DNA of 64,000 nucleotides from Microbacterium sp. SORGH_AS_0862 (GTDB lineage: Bacteria > Actinomycetota > Actinomycetes > Actinomycetales > Microbacteriaceae). The notes beneath the pieces are model-generated. The model had not been told where the DNA came from. It saw nothing but the letters and a program-made list of their open reading frames with translations, and did not search any database. Shown here piece after piece: positions 1 through 8,436 of the stretch (positions are counted from its first letter, which is position 1; each line of letters begins with the position of its first letter). The stretch covers positions 2,976,001 through 3,040,000 of the forward strand of contig NZ_JAUTAY010000001.1 of NCBI RefSeq assembly GCF_030818795.1, given 5' to 3'. A program made the translations under genes and the position numbers.

Positions 1-886
1 CGCCCGCGAGGGCCGGGAGGTCGGTGGGCCAGGTGCCGACCGAGCCGTTGCCCGTCTGCGATGCCGCATCCCGGCACGCGCCGAGCGTTCCGCCGTCGGT
101 TCCGAGGCCCGCCATGTGATCGAGGGTGGCGTTGAAGTCGCCCGCCATGATGACGTCGCCACCCGCGCACTGGTCGGCCAGCCACTGCAGGTCATGGCGC
201 CATTGCTCCATGTGGTCCTCCCGAGGGGCCACAGCGTGGGCGGCGACGACCGTGGGGCCGTTGCCGTCTGTCGGCATGGCGACGGCGCTCGGAACTGTGC
301 TCGTGCCCTCTTGAGAGGACGCGATGACCGAGTAGGTGCCGAGCGACGGGCTGATGAGCAGCGTCGTCGAATCCGCCGCCCACCCATCGGTGCCGTACTC
401 GGTGTGGTGCGCCCACATGGGACTGCCGAGATCCCGCATCGCGACCGCGACCTCCGCGCCGGTCTCGATCGTGGTCTCGGGCAGGCTCACGATGTCCGCG
501 CCCATGGCGATGGCGGTCTGCGCGATCGTCTGGGGGGAGGTGGCGTCGCCGGCGGTGTTCCACGTCATGATTCGAATGCTGTTCTCGGTCTTCGCGGGAA
601 GCGCCGTCGTGCCCGTGCCGCGCGAGACGATGATCACCGCGTTGGCGCCGACAGCGAGCACGGCGACAAGAGCGATCGGCAGGACGACGCGACGCAGCGG
701 GCGTGCGACCGACAGCAGCAGGGCGACGACGGCGAGGGCCGCGAACGCCAGCGCGACGAGAGAGCGGAACGACACGATCTGGGTCAGCGGAAACGTCCGC
801 GAGAGGCGGAAGAACTCCGGCCAGGTGAGCACGGCCGCCGCGATCGCGCAGAGCAGGCTCAGCAGGATTCCCAGCAGACGTGACAC
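1..886 (-). CDS. Membrane-anchored endonuclease/exonuclease/phosphatase family protein (3' end outside window)
   Basis: Read from a GTG start at 886 on the minus strand; the reading frame stays open to the window edge, so the C-terminus is missing. The N-terminus has three hydrophobic helices within the first ~95 residues (LLGILLSLLCAIAAAVLTW first). Then comes the EEP fold with IMTWNTAGD, a glutamate in LPETT, and MAGDFNATLDH, which are the usual metal and phosphate-binding stretches of the family. The arrangement resembles YafD-like membrane EEP proteins of actinobacteria. The substrate cannot be told: DNase, sphingomyelinase-like and inositol-phosphatase activities all occur in this fold. 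An SD-like GGAGGG lies very close to the GTG, so the exact start is uncertain. Confidence 0.8.
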   Translation of the reverse strand, partial: MSRLLGILLSLLCAIAAAVLTWPEFFRLSRTFPLTQIVSFRSLVALAFAALAVVALLLSVARPLRRVVLPIALVAVLAVGANAVIIVSRGTGTTALPAKTENSIRIMTWNTAGDATSPQTIAQTAIAMGADIVSLPETTIETGAEVAVAMRDLGSPMWAHHTEYGTDGWAADSTTLLISPSLGTYSVIASSQEGTSTVPSAVAMPTDGNGPTVVAAHAVAPREDHMEQWRHDLQWLADQCAGGDVIMAGDFNATLDHMAGLGTDGGTLGACRDAASQTGNGSVGTWPTDLPALAG

Positions 887-963
887 CCTCCGAGCCTAGG
901 CAGCACACCTGAGCGTCGGCCGCACGCAGCAGGGCGCGTCCGGGCGCGCGGTACGCTCGGGGG

Positions 964-1833
964 ATGAGTGCAGACGGCCGCGTATCGACGCCCGCCGACC
1001 TGCATCTGCACTCCACCCGCTCGGATGGCACCGAGTCTCCGGCCGAGGTCATGCGCCAGGCGCGCGCGGCGGGACTGGCGACGGTGTCGCTCACCGACCA
1101 CGACACGACCGCGGGGTGGGACGAGGCGGCCGCCGAGGCCGTGCGACTGGGTATGGCGTTCCTGCCGGGCATGGAGATGAGCGCGCGCCAGGGCTGGCGC
1201 AGCGTCCACGTCCTCGCGTACCTGTTCGATCCCACGGACTCGGCGCTGACGGCGGAGCTCGCCCGCATCCGGGACGACCGCATCGGCCGCGCGGAGCGCA
1301 TCGTTGCCAGCCTCGCTCGCGACTACGACCTCACCTGGGCGGACGTGCTCGCCCAGACCGGCGCCGACGCGACCGTGGGGCGCCCGCACATCGCGGATGC
1401 GCTGGTCGCGCGCGGCATCGTCGCCGACCGCGGTGCCGCGTTCGACGGCGTGCTGCATCCGCGCGCGGGCTACTACGAGCCGCACTACGCGCCCGACCCG
1501 CTCACCGCCGTCGACCTCGTGGTGGCCGCGGGCGGCGTGCCGATCATCGCTCATCCGACCCCTCACGGTCGTGACCGGATGCTGCCGATGCCCGTGATCG
1601 ACGAGCTCATCGCGCACGGACTGGGCGGCTTCGAGATCGAGCATCGCGAGAACACGCCGGACGGCAAGGCGGTGCTGCGCAGGGTCGCGCACGAGAACGG
1701 TCTGATCGTCACCGGTTCCAGTGACTATCACGGCGCGGGCAAGCCCAACCGGCCGGGCGAGAACACGACGTCGGCCGAGATGCTCGCTCGGATCATCGCC
1801 CGCGCAAGCGGCAGCGCGCCGATCCATCCCTGA
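964..1833 (+). CDS. PHP-domain metal-dependent phosphoesterase (RNase AM / YciV-like)
   Basis: A 289-residue protein of the PHP superfamily. Metal-ligand motifs are visible in order: DLHLHS at residues 12-17, LTDHDT near 43, the HPTPHGRD stretch near 199 and SSDYHG near 259. This set matches the YciV/RnaAM group, which hydrolyses 3',5'-nucleoside bisphosphates or trims 5' ends of RNA. The family role is known; the precise substrate here is inferred. It is transcribed away from the EEP gene and converges on the DEAD-box helicase gene, 23 bases away. Length is normal for the family. Confidence 0.9.
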   Translation: MSADGRVSTPADLHLHSTRSDGTESPAEVMRQARAAGLATVSLTDHDTTAGWDEAAAEAVRLGMAFLPGMEMSARQGWRSVHVLAYLFDPTDSALTAELARIRDDRIGRAERIVASLARDYDLTWADVLAQTGADATVGRPHIADALVARGIVADRGAAFDGVLHPRAGYYEPHYAPDPLTAVDLVVAAGGVPIIAHPTPHGRDRMLPMPVIDELIAHGLGGFEIEHRENTPDGKAVLRRVAHENGLIVTGSSDYHGAGKPNRPGENTTSAEMLARIIARASGSAPIHP

Positions 1834-1856
1834 GGGGACCGGCGCGCTGCGAGCTC

Positions 1857-3320
1857 TCAGGCCGAGGGGGCCGATGCGTCGGGGCGGGGACCGCGCCGGC
1901 GCCGCCGACGCCGCGCCGCGGGCTTTCCGTCATGGTGCTCGGCACCGCCGCCGTCGTGCGTGCCGCCACCATCCGTGCGCGGCGCCTCGGAACCGGATGC
2001 GGCGGGCGCAGCGGATGCGTCCGAGCCCGAGCCCGAGCCCGTACGCCGACGGCGGCGCTTGCGCGGCGCGCCGTCTGCGGCGGGTGCGTCACCGGACACG
2101 GTCGTGACGGTGGCCGTGGCGGGGGCCTTGCGCAGGCGCCCCTTGGTGCCCTCGGGGATGTCGAGCTCTGTGAACAGGTGCGGGCTCGACGAATAGGTCT
2201 CGACGGGCTCGGGCTGTCCGAACTCGAGGGCGCGGTTGATGAGGGCCCACTTGTGCAGGTCCTCCCAGTCGACGAAGGTCACCGCGATGCCGGTGCGGCC
2301 GGCGCGGCCGGTGCGGCCGGCACGGTGGAGGTAGGTCTTCTCGTCGTCGGGGATCGTGTGGTTGATCACGTGCGTGACGTCGTCGACGTCGATGCCGCGC
2401 GCGGCCACATCCGTCGCGATGAGGACATCCTTCTTGCCCGCCTTGAAGGCCGCCATGGACCGCTCGCGCGACTCCTGGCTCATGTCGCCGTGGACGGCGC
2501 CGGCGTTGAAGCCGCGGTCGTTGAGCTCGTCGACCAGGCGCTGCGCCGCGCGCTTGGTGCGCGTGAACACGACGGTCTTGCCGCGACCTTCGGCCTGCAG
2601 GATGCGGGCGATGATCTCGTCCTTGTCCAGGCTGTGGGCGCGGTACACCAGGTGGCGGATGTTCGCCTGCGTCAGACCCTCATCGGGGTCGTTGGCGCGG
2701 ATGTGGATCGGGTTGGACATGAAGCGTCGCGCGAGCGCGACGATCGGCCCCGGCATGGTGGCGGAGAACAACTGTGTGTGGCGCACCGCGGGCACCTTGG
2801 AGAAGATCTTGTCGATGTCGGGCAGGAAGCCGAGATCGAGCATCTTGTCGGCCTCGTCCAGGACGACTTCGGTCGCGTGGGAGAGGTCGAGCAGACGCTG
2901 GTTCGCGAGGTCGATCAGCCGGCCCGGCGTGCCGACGACGATCTGCGCGCCGGCCTTCAGCTGGTCGATCTGGCCCTCGTAGGCCTTGCCGCCGTAGATG
3001 GCAACGACGCTGGTGCTGCGACCCGAGGTCAGCAGGTCCATGTCTTCGTAGACCTGCACCGCGAGCTCGCGCGTGGGAACCACGATGAGGGCCTTCACGC
3101 CGGGCTCCGGCGAGGCGCCGAGGCGTTGCACGACGGGGATCCCGAAGCCGAAGGTCTTGCCGGTGCCGGTCTTGGCCTGGCCGATGATGTCCTGCCCGGG
3201 CAGGGAGAGCGGAATGGTCTGCTCCTGGATGGGGAACGCGTCGGCGATGCCGCGAGCGGCGAGAACGTCGACGATGTCCTGGTCGACGCCGAGCTCGGCG
3301 AAGGTCGTCACAATATGCAC
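1857..3320 (-). CDS. DEAD-box ATP-dependent RNA helicase with basic C-terminal tail
   Basis: A 487-residue superfamily 2 RNA helicase. It shows the Q-motif region near the N-terminus, Walker A AKTGTGKT (around 48-55), the DEAD box in VLDEADKML, the SAT motif and HRAGRTGR (motif VI). The helicase core ends near residue 375. The tail is low-complexity with two arginine clusters (RKRRRRRTG and ARRRRRRRG), which usually gives extra RNA binding in RhlE-like proteins. It probably remodels structured RNA during ribosome assembly or decay. It stands alone between convergent and divergent neighbours. Confidence 0.95.
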   Translation of the reverse strand: MHIVTTFAELGVDQDIVDVLAARGIADAFPIQEQTIPLSLPGQDIIGQAKTGTGKTFGFGIPVVQRLGASPEPGVKALIVVPTRELAVQVYEDMDLLTSGRSTSVVAIYGGKAYEGQIDQLKAGAQIVVGTPGRLIDLANQRLLDLSHATEVVLDEADKMLDLGFLPDIDKIFSKVPAVRHTQLFSATMPGPIVALARRFMSNPIHIRANDPDEGLTQANIRHLVYRAHSLDKDEIIARILQAEGRGKTVVFTRTKRAAQRLVDELNDRGFNAGAVHGDMSQESRERSMAAFKAGKKDVLIATDVAARGIDVDDVTHVINHTIPDDEKTYLHRAGRTGRAGRTGIAVTFVDWEDLHKWALINRALEFGQPEPVETYSSSPHLFTELDIPEGTKGRLRKAPATATVTTVSGDAPAADGAPRKRRRRRTGSGSGSDASAAPAASGSEAPRTDGGGTHDGGGAEHHDGKPAARRRRRRRGPRPDASAPSA

Positions 3321-3486
3321 CTGTCTGGTTGTGGGCGCGGGGCGCGCCGCCGGATGTCCGCGCCCTTGTCAGCCCCAGGCGCGCAGGTCCCGATCCGATG
3401 CCGGGACCCCACCAGGATACCGGAGCACGCCCTCGGGTCCGCCTGGCGCTCCGGCGCGCGGGCAGGGAACCTTCTAGGCTGGTCGT

Positions 3487-4203
3487 GTGTGGGATTGGTT
3501 CCGACGTCGTTCGAGGCCTGCGGGTCGCACGCTGCGCCTGCGCTCACGGGGGGAGTACGACGGCATCACGCGCGTCGACTTCGCCGAGCTCGCCCCCGAC
3601 ACCGACACCTTCCTCGGACAGGCCGCCTATCTGCAGCTCGGCTTCTTCGAGACGCTCACCGAGCTCATCGCGCTGACGCCCGAGCTCGCCCGCAAAGAAG
3701 CGATCTCGCGCGCCGCGGGCGCTGCACTGCGCAAGCACGAGGAGCTCGTCGCGGTCATCCGTGATCGTGACGAGGATCCGACCGCGCTCATGCTGCCCTT
3801 CCGCGAGCCGCTCGACGCGTTCCGCGCCCAGGTGCACGGCGTGCGGTGGCCGGAGACGATGCTCTCGGTGCACCTGACCGCGGGCATGCTCGACGACTTC
3901 TACCTCGCCCTCTCGGCGAGTTACGGCGAGACGGGGCTGCGGGTCGCTCGCGCGCTGGAGGCGGACGATGCCCGCAGCGCGCTCGTCGACATCCTGCGTG
4001 AGACCCTCGGCGAGAGCGAGGAGTGGCCGTCTCTGCTCGCGCTGTGGGGACGCCGACTCGTCGGCGACACCCTGCTGATCGCGCGCGCGGCATTGAAGGG
4101 CACCGAGAATCCGACGGCGATCCAGGAGACCGTCGAGCCGGTGTTCACCGAGCTCATGGCGGCGCACGCGCGTCGGATGGAGTCGCTCGGCCTCTCGTCC
4201 TGA
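3487..4203 (+). CDS. Ferritin-like fold protein (MiaE-like family of actinobacteria)
   Basis: A 238-residue, mostly helical protein starting with GTG (MWDWFRRRS). The pattern of long helices with scattered Glu and His matches the actinobacterial ferritin-like proteins that databases place near tRNA-(ms2io6A) hydroxylase. Those proteins use a di-iron centre; I can see candidate ligands such as the KHEELV segment but cannot assign a full E...ExxH set with confidence. Orthologues commonly sit beside a DEAD-box helicase gene, as here, where they are divergent. Actual tRNA hydroxylation is not demonstrated for this group. Confidence 0.7.
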   Translation: MWDWFRRRSRPAGRTLRLRSRGEYDGITRVDFAELAPDTDTFLGQAAYLQLGFFETLTELIALTPELARKEAISRAAGAALRKHEELVAVIRDRDEDPTALMLPFREPLDAFRAQVHGVRWPETMLSVHLTAGMLDDFYLALSASYGETGLRVARALEADDARSALVDILRETLGESEEWPSLLALWGRRLVGDTLLIARAALKGTENPTAIQETVEPVFTELMAAHARRMESLGLSS

Positions 4204-4221
4204 CGGGCGGCGCGGCCGGTG

Positions 4222-4632
4222 TCAGTCCGCGACGGCGGCGACCGCCTCGATCTCGACGAGCTGGTCGTCGTAGCCGAGCACCGTCACGCCCATCAGGGTG
4301 CTCGGGACGTCATGATCGCCGAACGCGTCCCTGACGACCTCCCACGCCGCGACGAGGTCGCTCTGGCGTGCCGAGGCGACAAGCACGCGGGTGCTGATCA
4401 CGTCGTGCAGTTCGGCGCCGGCGGCCGCGAGGGCCTCGATGAGCGTCTCGACGCATCGAGACGCCTGACCTGCATAGTCGCCGACCGCGACGGTGGAACC
4501 GTCGTCGGCGAGAGGGCACGCTCCCGCCAGGAAGATCAGACGGGTGCCGGCGGGAGCGGTGGCCGCGTAGGCGTACTCGGCCACACCGCTCAGCTGTTCC
4601 GCCCGGATCAGGCGGACCGCGGAGGCGCTCAT
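4222..4632 (-). CDS. RidA family protein (YjgF/YER057c/UK114)
   Basis: A 136-residue protein starting MSASAVRLIRAEQ. The downstream ATG at 4632 is preferred because it lies just after the stop of the preceding gene (4637), giving tight operon spacing. The RidA fold is indicated by IFLAGACPLADDG, the GDYAGQASRCVETL stretch, and ISTRVLVA. Canonical RidA deaminates reactive enamines/imines produced by PLP enzymes and needs an arginine equivalent to E. coli Arg105. An arginine is present in STRVLV, so activity is plausible. Last gene of a three-gene leftward operon. Confidence 0.85.
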   Translation of the reverse strand: MSASAVRLIRAEQLSGVAEYAYAATAPAGTRLIFLAGACPLADDGSTVAVGDYAGQASRCVETLIEALAAAGAELHDVISTRVLVASARQSDLVAAWEVVRDAFGDHDVPSTLMGVTVLGYDDQLVEIEAVAAVAD

Positions 4633-4636
4633 CCGC

Positions 4637-4927
4637 TCAGCCGATGTGGAGGCGCTGGCGCTGGCGCGCATCGTGCGCCGAGCGGACGCGTTCCACGACC
4701 ACGAGAACGGGCACGACGATGACCGGGGCGGCGACGAGCGCGGCCAGCCACAGCCATGGCTCGGCCGTGGTCGTGCCGGCCCATGTCAGCGCGAGCCAGG
4801 CGGCACCGCTGACGACGGCCCCGATCATCGGCGCGAGCGCGACGCCGCGCAGCTCACGGCCGCGGAGGGCGAAATGCGCCGCGGTGCCCACGGCCGCGCC
4901 GTAGATCAGCGCGAGCAGGATCTCCAT
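4637..4927 (-). CDS. Small hypothetical membrane protein
   Basis: A 96-residue protein with about three transmembrane helices (MEILLALIYGAAVGTAAHFAL, an APMIGAVVSGAAWLALTWA segment, and WLWLAALVAAPVIVVPVLVVV) followed by a short basic tail. I recognise no family with a known role. It lies between the DUF3107 and RidA genes with gaps of 3-4 bases on both sides, so it is co-transcribed with them. Confidence 0.75.
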   Translation of the reverse strand: MEILLALIYGAAVGTAAHFALRGRELRGVALAPMIGAVVSGAAWLALTWAGTTTAEPWLWLAALVAAPVIVVPVLVVVERVRSAHDARQRQRLHIG

Positions 4928-4930
4928 CGC

Positions 4931-5155
4931 TCAGGCAACGAAGCCGACCCGACGGGCCTCTTCGGTGCCGAGCTCGACGTAGGCCAGGCTCGCGGCGGGG
5001 ACGATGTAGGAGTTTCCCTTGGTGTCGGAGAACGACACGAACGGAGCGCCCGAGCCGAGGGCGTCGGCGAGCGACTTCTTCACGTCGTCGGCTGCCTGGT
5101 CGGTCTCGAAGTTGAGCTCGCGGCCGGTGTTCGCGATGCCGATGCGGATCTCCAC
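4931..5155 (-). CDS. DUF3107 family protein
   Basis: A 74-residue protein from the GTG start at 5155 (EIRIGIANTGRELNFET...). The start is supported by an AGAGAGG ribosome site about 10 bases upstream and by family length; the longer open frame upstream is not protein-like. The compact acidic protein matches the actinobacterial DUF3107 family, whose members are often next to the AdnAB helicase genes, as here. Function is unknown. First gene of the leftward operon and divergent from adnA. Confidence 0.85.
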   Translation of the reverse strand: MEIRIGIANTGRELNFETDQAADDVKKSLADALGSGAPFVSFSDTKGNSYIVPAASLAYVELGTEEARRVGFVA

Positions 5156-5304
5156 GGATGTCGCCTCTCTCGTCTGTCTTCGGGGACGTTCCGACTCTAC
5201 GGCACCGCAGAATGCCGATGCCCGGCGGGGCGGCTGACGGTGCACGCTGTGGGCGAACGCGTCGCTTCGGGCTCGTGTCGCCGGGGCGGGTTACCGTTTT
5301 GCCG

Positions 5305-8300
5305 ATGCCTCTTCTCTCCGCTTCCGCGAGCGCCGCCGCCGACGCCGAGCCGGTGTTCGAGACGCCCGATTGGGATGCTTCGCAGCGGGCGGTGCTGGAC
5401 GCGGACGCGGACCGGTCGCTGGTGGTCGTCGGCGCGCCCGGATCGGGCAAGACCACCCTGCTGATCGCGCGTGTGGCGCAGCTCACGGCCCGAGGACTGG
5501 ATCCCGACGAGGTGCTGGTGCTCACCTCGACACGCCAGAGCGCGACCGCGCTGCGCGACCGCCTGTCGCTCGCGATGACGGGTGCCCGATCGGGTGCGCC
5601 CGCCCGGTCGGTCGCGTCTCTCGCGTTCGAGATCGTGCGTACCCACGAGGTGCGCCATGACCGCCCCGCGCCGCGTCTTCTCACGGGAGCGGACGACGAC
5701 CAGATCGTGCACGATCTTCTGCGCGGCGATGAACTCGACGAGCAGGACGGCGCCGCATCCCGCTGGCCGGAAGGCTTCGGCGCCGCGGTGCGCTCCTCGC
5801 GAGCCTTCCGCAGCGAGTTGCGGGCGTTCCTCGCCGAATGCACCACGTGGGGCATCGACGCGACGGAGCTCGCTGGGCTGGCCGCATCCGAAGGCGTGCC
5901 GGTGTGGGAGGCGCTCAGCTCGTTCCTCGTCGAGTACGACGATGCCCGCGGTCATCTGCGCTCCTCGCACCGCGATGCGGCGGGGCTCGTGGCCGAGGCC
6001 GTATCGCTGCTCGGCCGGCTCGAGGCAGCAGACCCGGCACTCGCTGCCGTGCGGCGCCTGCGAACCGTGCTGGTCGACGACGCGCAGGAGCTCACCCCGG
6101 GCGCCGTCGCTCTGCTGGAGGCGCTGCACGAGCGAGGGATCGCGGTCACGGCCTTCGGCGATCCCGACATCGGTTCCGGCGCCTTCCGCGGTGCGCGTCC
6201 CGAGCACTTCGCGCGTCTTGCCGCCTCCCTCGGACGCACCGCGGTGCTCGAGCGGGCCCATCGCGGAACCGCTCTGCAGACGGATGCCGTGCGGCGCGTC
6301 ACGAGCAGGATCGGCGCCGCGGGGGTCGTCGCCCACCGGCGGGCTCCGCAGGGGGCGCCCGTCGATGAGAGCCTCCGGGTGTATCTCGCGCGCTCCGCGC
6401 CCGAGGAGCACGACCTCATCGCAAGGGTGCTGCGGGAGCGACACCTGCGCGACGGGGTGGCGTGGGCCGACTGCGCCGTGATCGCCCACGACTCGCGGCA
6501 GGTCGCGACCCTGGAGGCAGAGCTCGGTGCGCGGGAGGTGCCTGCGCGCGCGCCGGGTCTCGTCGAGCCCTTGGGGACCCGGGGGAGCGTGAGGCGTCTG
6601 CTCACGGTCGTCCGCGCGGCCGCGGAGGAGATCGATCCGGCAGAGACGCTCCTGTCCGCGGGCTTCGACCCCGTGGACCTCCGCAGGCTCCGAGCGGCGC
6701 TGCGCCGCGCGGAGGTGCTGGTGGCGGGGACGCGACCCGTCGCGGAACTGCTCGTCGAGGCGCTGCACGAGCCCGCGCGCCTGGAGGCGCTCGGCACACG
6801 CGAGGGATCGCGTGCCGCGGCCATCGCCGAGACGCTCGCGCGGCTGCGGGACGACCTCGGGCGCGGTGCCACGGCTCACGAGCTGTTGTGGACCGCGTGG
6901 TCGCGCAGCGGGCTCGAGTCCGCATGGTCGACGCTCGCCCGCGGATCGGGTCCGCTCGCCGAACAGGCCGACCGCGACCTGGATGCGGTCGTGGCGCTCT
7001 TCCAAGCCGCCAAACGCTTCGGAGAGCGTGCCGAGGAAGGCGGCCCCCGCGATCCGATGGTGTTCGTGCGCGGCGTGCTCGACAGCGATGTGGCCGAGGA
7101 TCTCTTCGCCCCGCCGAGCCGCCGGGAGCGGGTGCAGGTGCTCACGCCGGCGGCGGCTCTGGGCGCCGAGTTCGACACGGTCGTGATCGCCGGTGTGCAG
7201 GAGGGCGTGTGGCCCAACACGCGTCTGCGCGGCACTCTGCTGCAGGCATGGCGGCTCGCGGAGGCCCGCATCGGCGCGGCCGCTCCGAGCACTCGCGATC
7301 GGCGACGAGAGGTACTGCACGACGAGTTGCGTCTGTTCGCCCGGGCGCTGTCCCGCGCGCGCGGCCGTGTGGTGGTGACCGCGGTCTCGGACGACACGTC
7401 GGTTCCGAGTCCGCTCCTGGAGCTGCTGCCGGACGCCCAGCCCGCACCCACCCGGCACCCGCTGTCGCTCAGAGGACTCGTTGCCGCCCACCGGCGCACC
7501 CTGACCACCGCGACGGCCCCTGCGGCGCGCTCGCACGCGGCGCGGCAGCTCGTTCATCTGGCCGATGCCCGCGTCGCCGGCGCCGCACCCGCGCAGTGGT
7601 ACGGCATGCCTCCCGCCACGTCAGACGCTCCGCTGCACGACGCCGCGGAGACGTCCGTGCGACTCTCGCCCTCGCGACTCGAAGCGCTGGAGACCTGTCA
7701 GCTCGACTGGGTCATCGCGGATCTCGGCGGTGCGCGCACCGAGACGACGGCCGGCCTCGGGACGCTCCTGCACCATGCGATGGAGACCGCGGGGCCGGAC
7801 GAGGACTCGCTCTGGCGAGCGGTCCAAGAGCGCTGGGACGAACTGGAGTTCGATGCGCCGTGGCGCGAGCGCGTCGAACGGGACCGCGCGCGAGACCTGG
7901 TCCGGCGGCTTTCGGCCTACCTCCGGGACTTCGAGGCACGAGGCGGGATGCTGCTGGGAGCCGAGTCGAGGTTCGAGGTGGCGCTGCCGCATCCGGCGGG
8001 CGACGGGGCTCAGCCCATGGTGCTGTCGGGAACCATCGACCGCGTCGAGCTCCTGCCCGACGGGCGCGTGGAGATCGTCGATCTCAAGACCGGGCGATCC
8101 GTGGCGAGCACGGACGCGAAGGTCGCCGACAACGCCCAGCTGGCGGCCTACCAGGTCGCGGTGGATGCGGGCATGGTGCCCGACGCGCAGGGGCGGGAGA
8201 GCGCGGGGGCAAAGCTGCTGGTCCTGCAGCCCACGTCGTCCCGGTCGATCTTCGCGACGCCCACGCAGCCTCCCCTCGACGATGCGGCGCGCGCCGCCTT

Positions 8301-8436
8301 CCTCGGCCGACTGAACGCTGCGGCGACAGCGATGAGTGCGCGCTCCTTCGAGGCGCACTACGAGACGCACTGCCGTGACGACTTCTCGCACGGCGTATGC
8401 CGCATCCACACCGTCGCGCCGGTGAGCGCCCCGTGA
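5305..8436 (+). CDS. adnA: AdnA-like helicase-nuclease subunit
   Basis: A 1,043-residue UvrD/AddB-like motor with a C-terminal RecB-family nuclease. Walker A GAPGSGKT is at 43-50; motif II reads LVDDAQE rather than the usual DExQ. The nuclease core is visible near the C-terminus as GTLLHHAM, SGTIDRVE and VEIVDLKTG (D..DxK). Size and place match AdnA (mycobacterial Rv3202c), the partner of AdnB in resecting double-strand breaks. Cysteines occur in ETCQLDW and in a C-x8-C pair near the end, reminiscent of the Fe-S staple of AddB-type nucleases, but only three are obvious. The start at ATG 5305 is chosen because residues before it are not family-like. It overlaps adnB by four bases (GTGA). Confidence 0.9.
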   Translation: MPLLSASASAAADAEPVFETPDWDASQRAVLDADADRSLVVVGAPGSGKTTLLIARVAQLTARGLDPDEVLVLTSTRQSATALRDRLSLAMTGARSGAPARSVASLAFEIVRTHEVRHDRPAPRLLTGADDDQIVHDLLRGDELDEQDGAASRWPEGFGAAVRSSRAFRSELRAFLAECTTWGIDATELAGLAASEGVPVWEALSSFLVEYDDARGHLRSSHRDAAGLVAEAVSLLGRLEAADPALAAVRRLRTVLVDDAQELTPGAVALLEALHERGIAVTAFGDPDIGSGAFRGARPEHFARLAASLGRTAVLERAHRGTALQTDAVRRVTSRIGAAGVVAHRRAPQGAPVDESLRVYLARSAPEEHDLIARVLRERHLRDGVAWADCAVIAHDSRQVATLEAELGAREVPARAPGLVEPLGTRGSVRRLLTVVRAAAEEIDPAETLLSAGFDPVDLRRLRAALRRAEVLVAGTRPVAELLVEALHEPARLEALGTREGSRAAAIAETLARLRDDLGRGATAHELLWTAWSRSGLESAWSTLARGSGPLAEQADRDLDAVVALFQAAKRFGERAEEGGPRDPMVFVRGVLDSDVAEDLFAPPSRRERVQVLTPAAALGAEFDTVVIAGVQEGVWPNTRLRGTLLQAWRLAEARIGAAAPSTRDRRREVLHDELRLFARALSRARGRVVVTAVSDDTSVPSPLLELLPDAQPAPTRHPLSLRGLVAAHRRTLTTATAPAARSHAARQLVHLADARVAGAAPAQWYGMPPATSDAPLHDAAETSVRLSPSRLEALETCQLDWVIADLGGARTETTAGLGTLLHHAMETAGPDEDSLWRAVQERWDELEFDAPWRERVERDRARDLVRRLSAYLRDFEARGGMLLGAESRFEVALPHPAGDGAQPMVLSGTIDRVELLPDGRVEIVDLKTGRSVASTDAKVADNAQLAAYQVAVDAGMVPDAQGRESAGAKLLVLQPTSSRSIFATPTQPPLDDAARAAFLGRLNAAATAMSARSFEAHYETHCRDDFSHGVCRIHTVAPVSAP

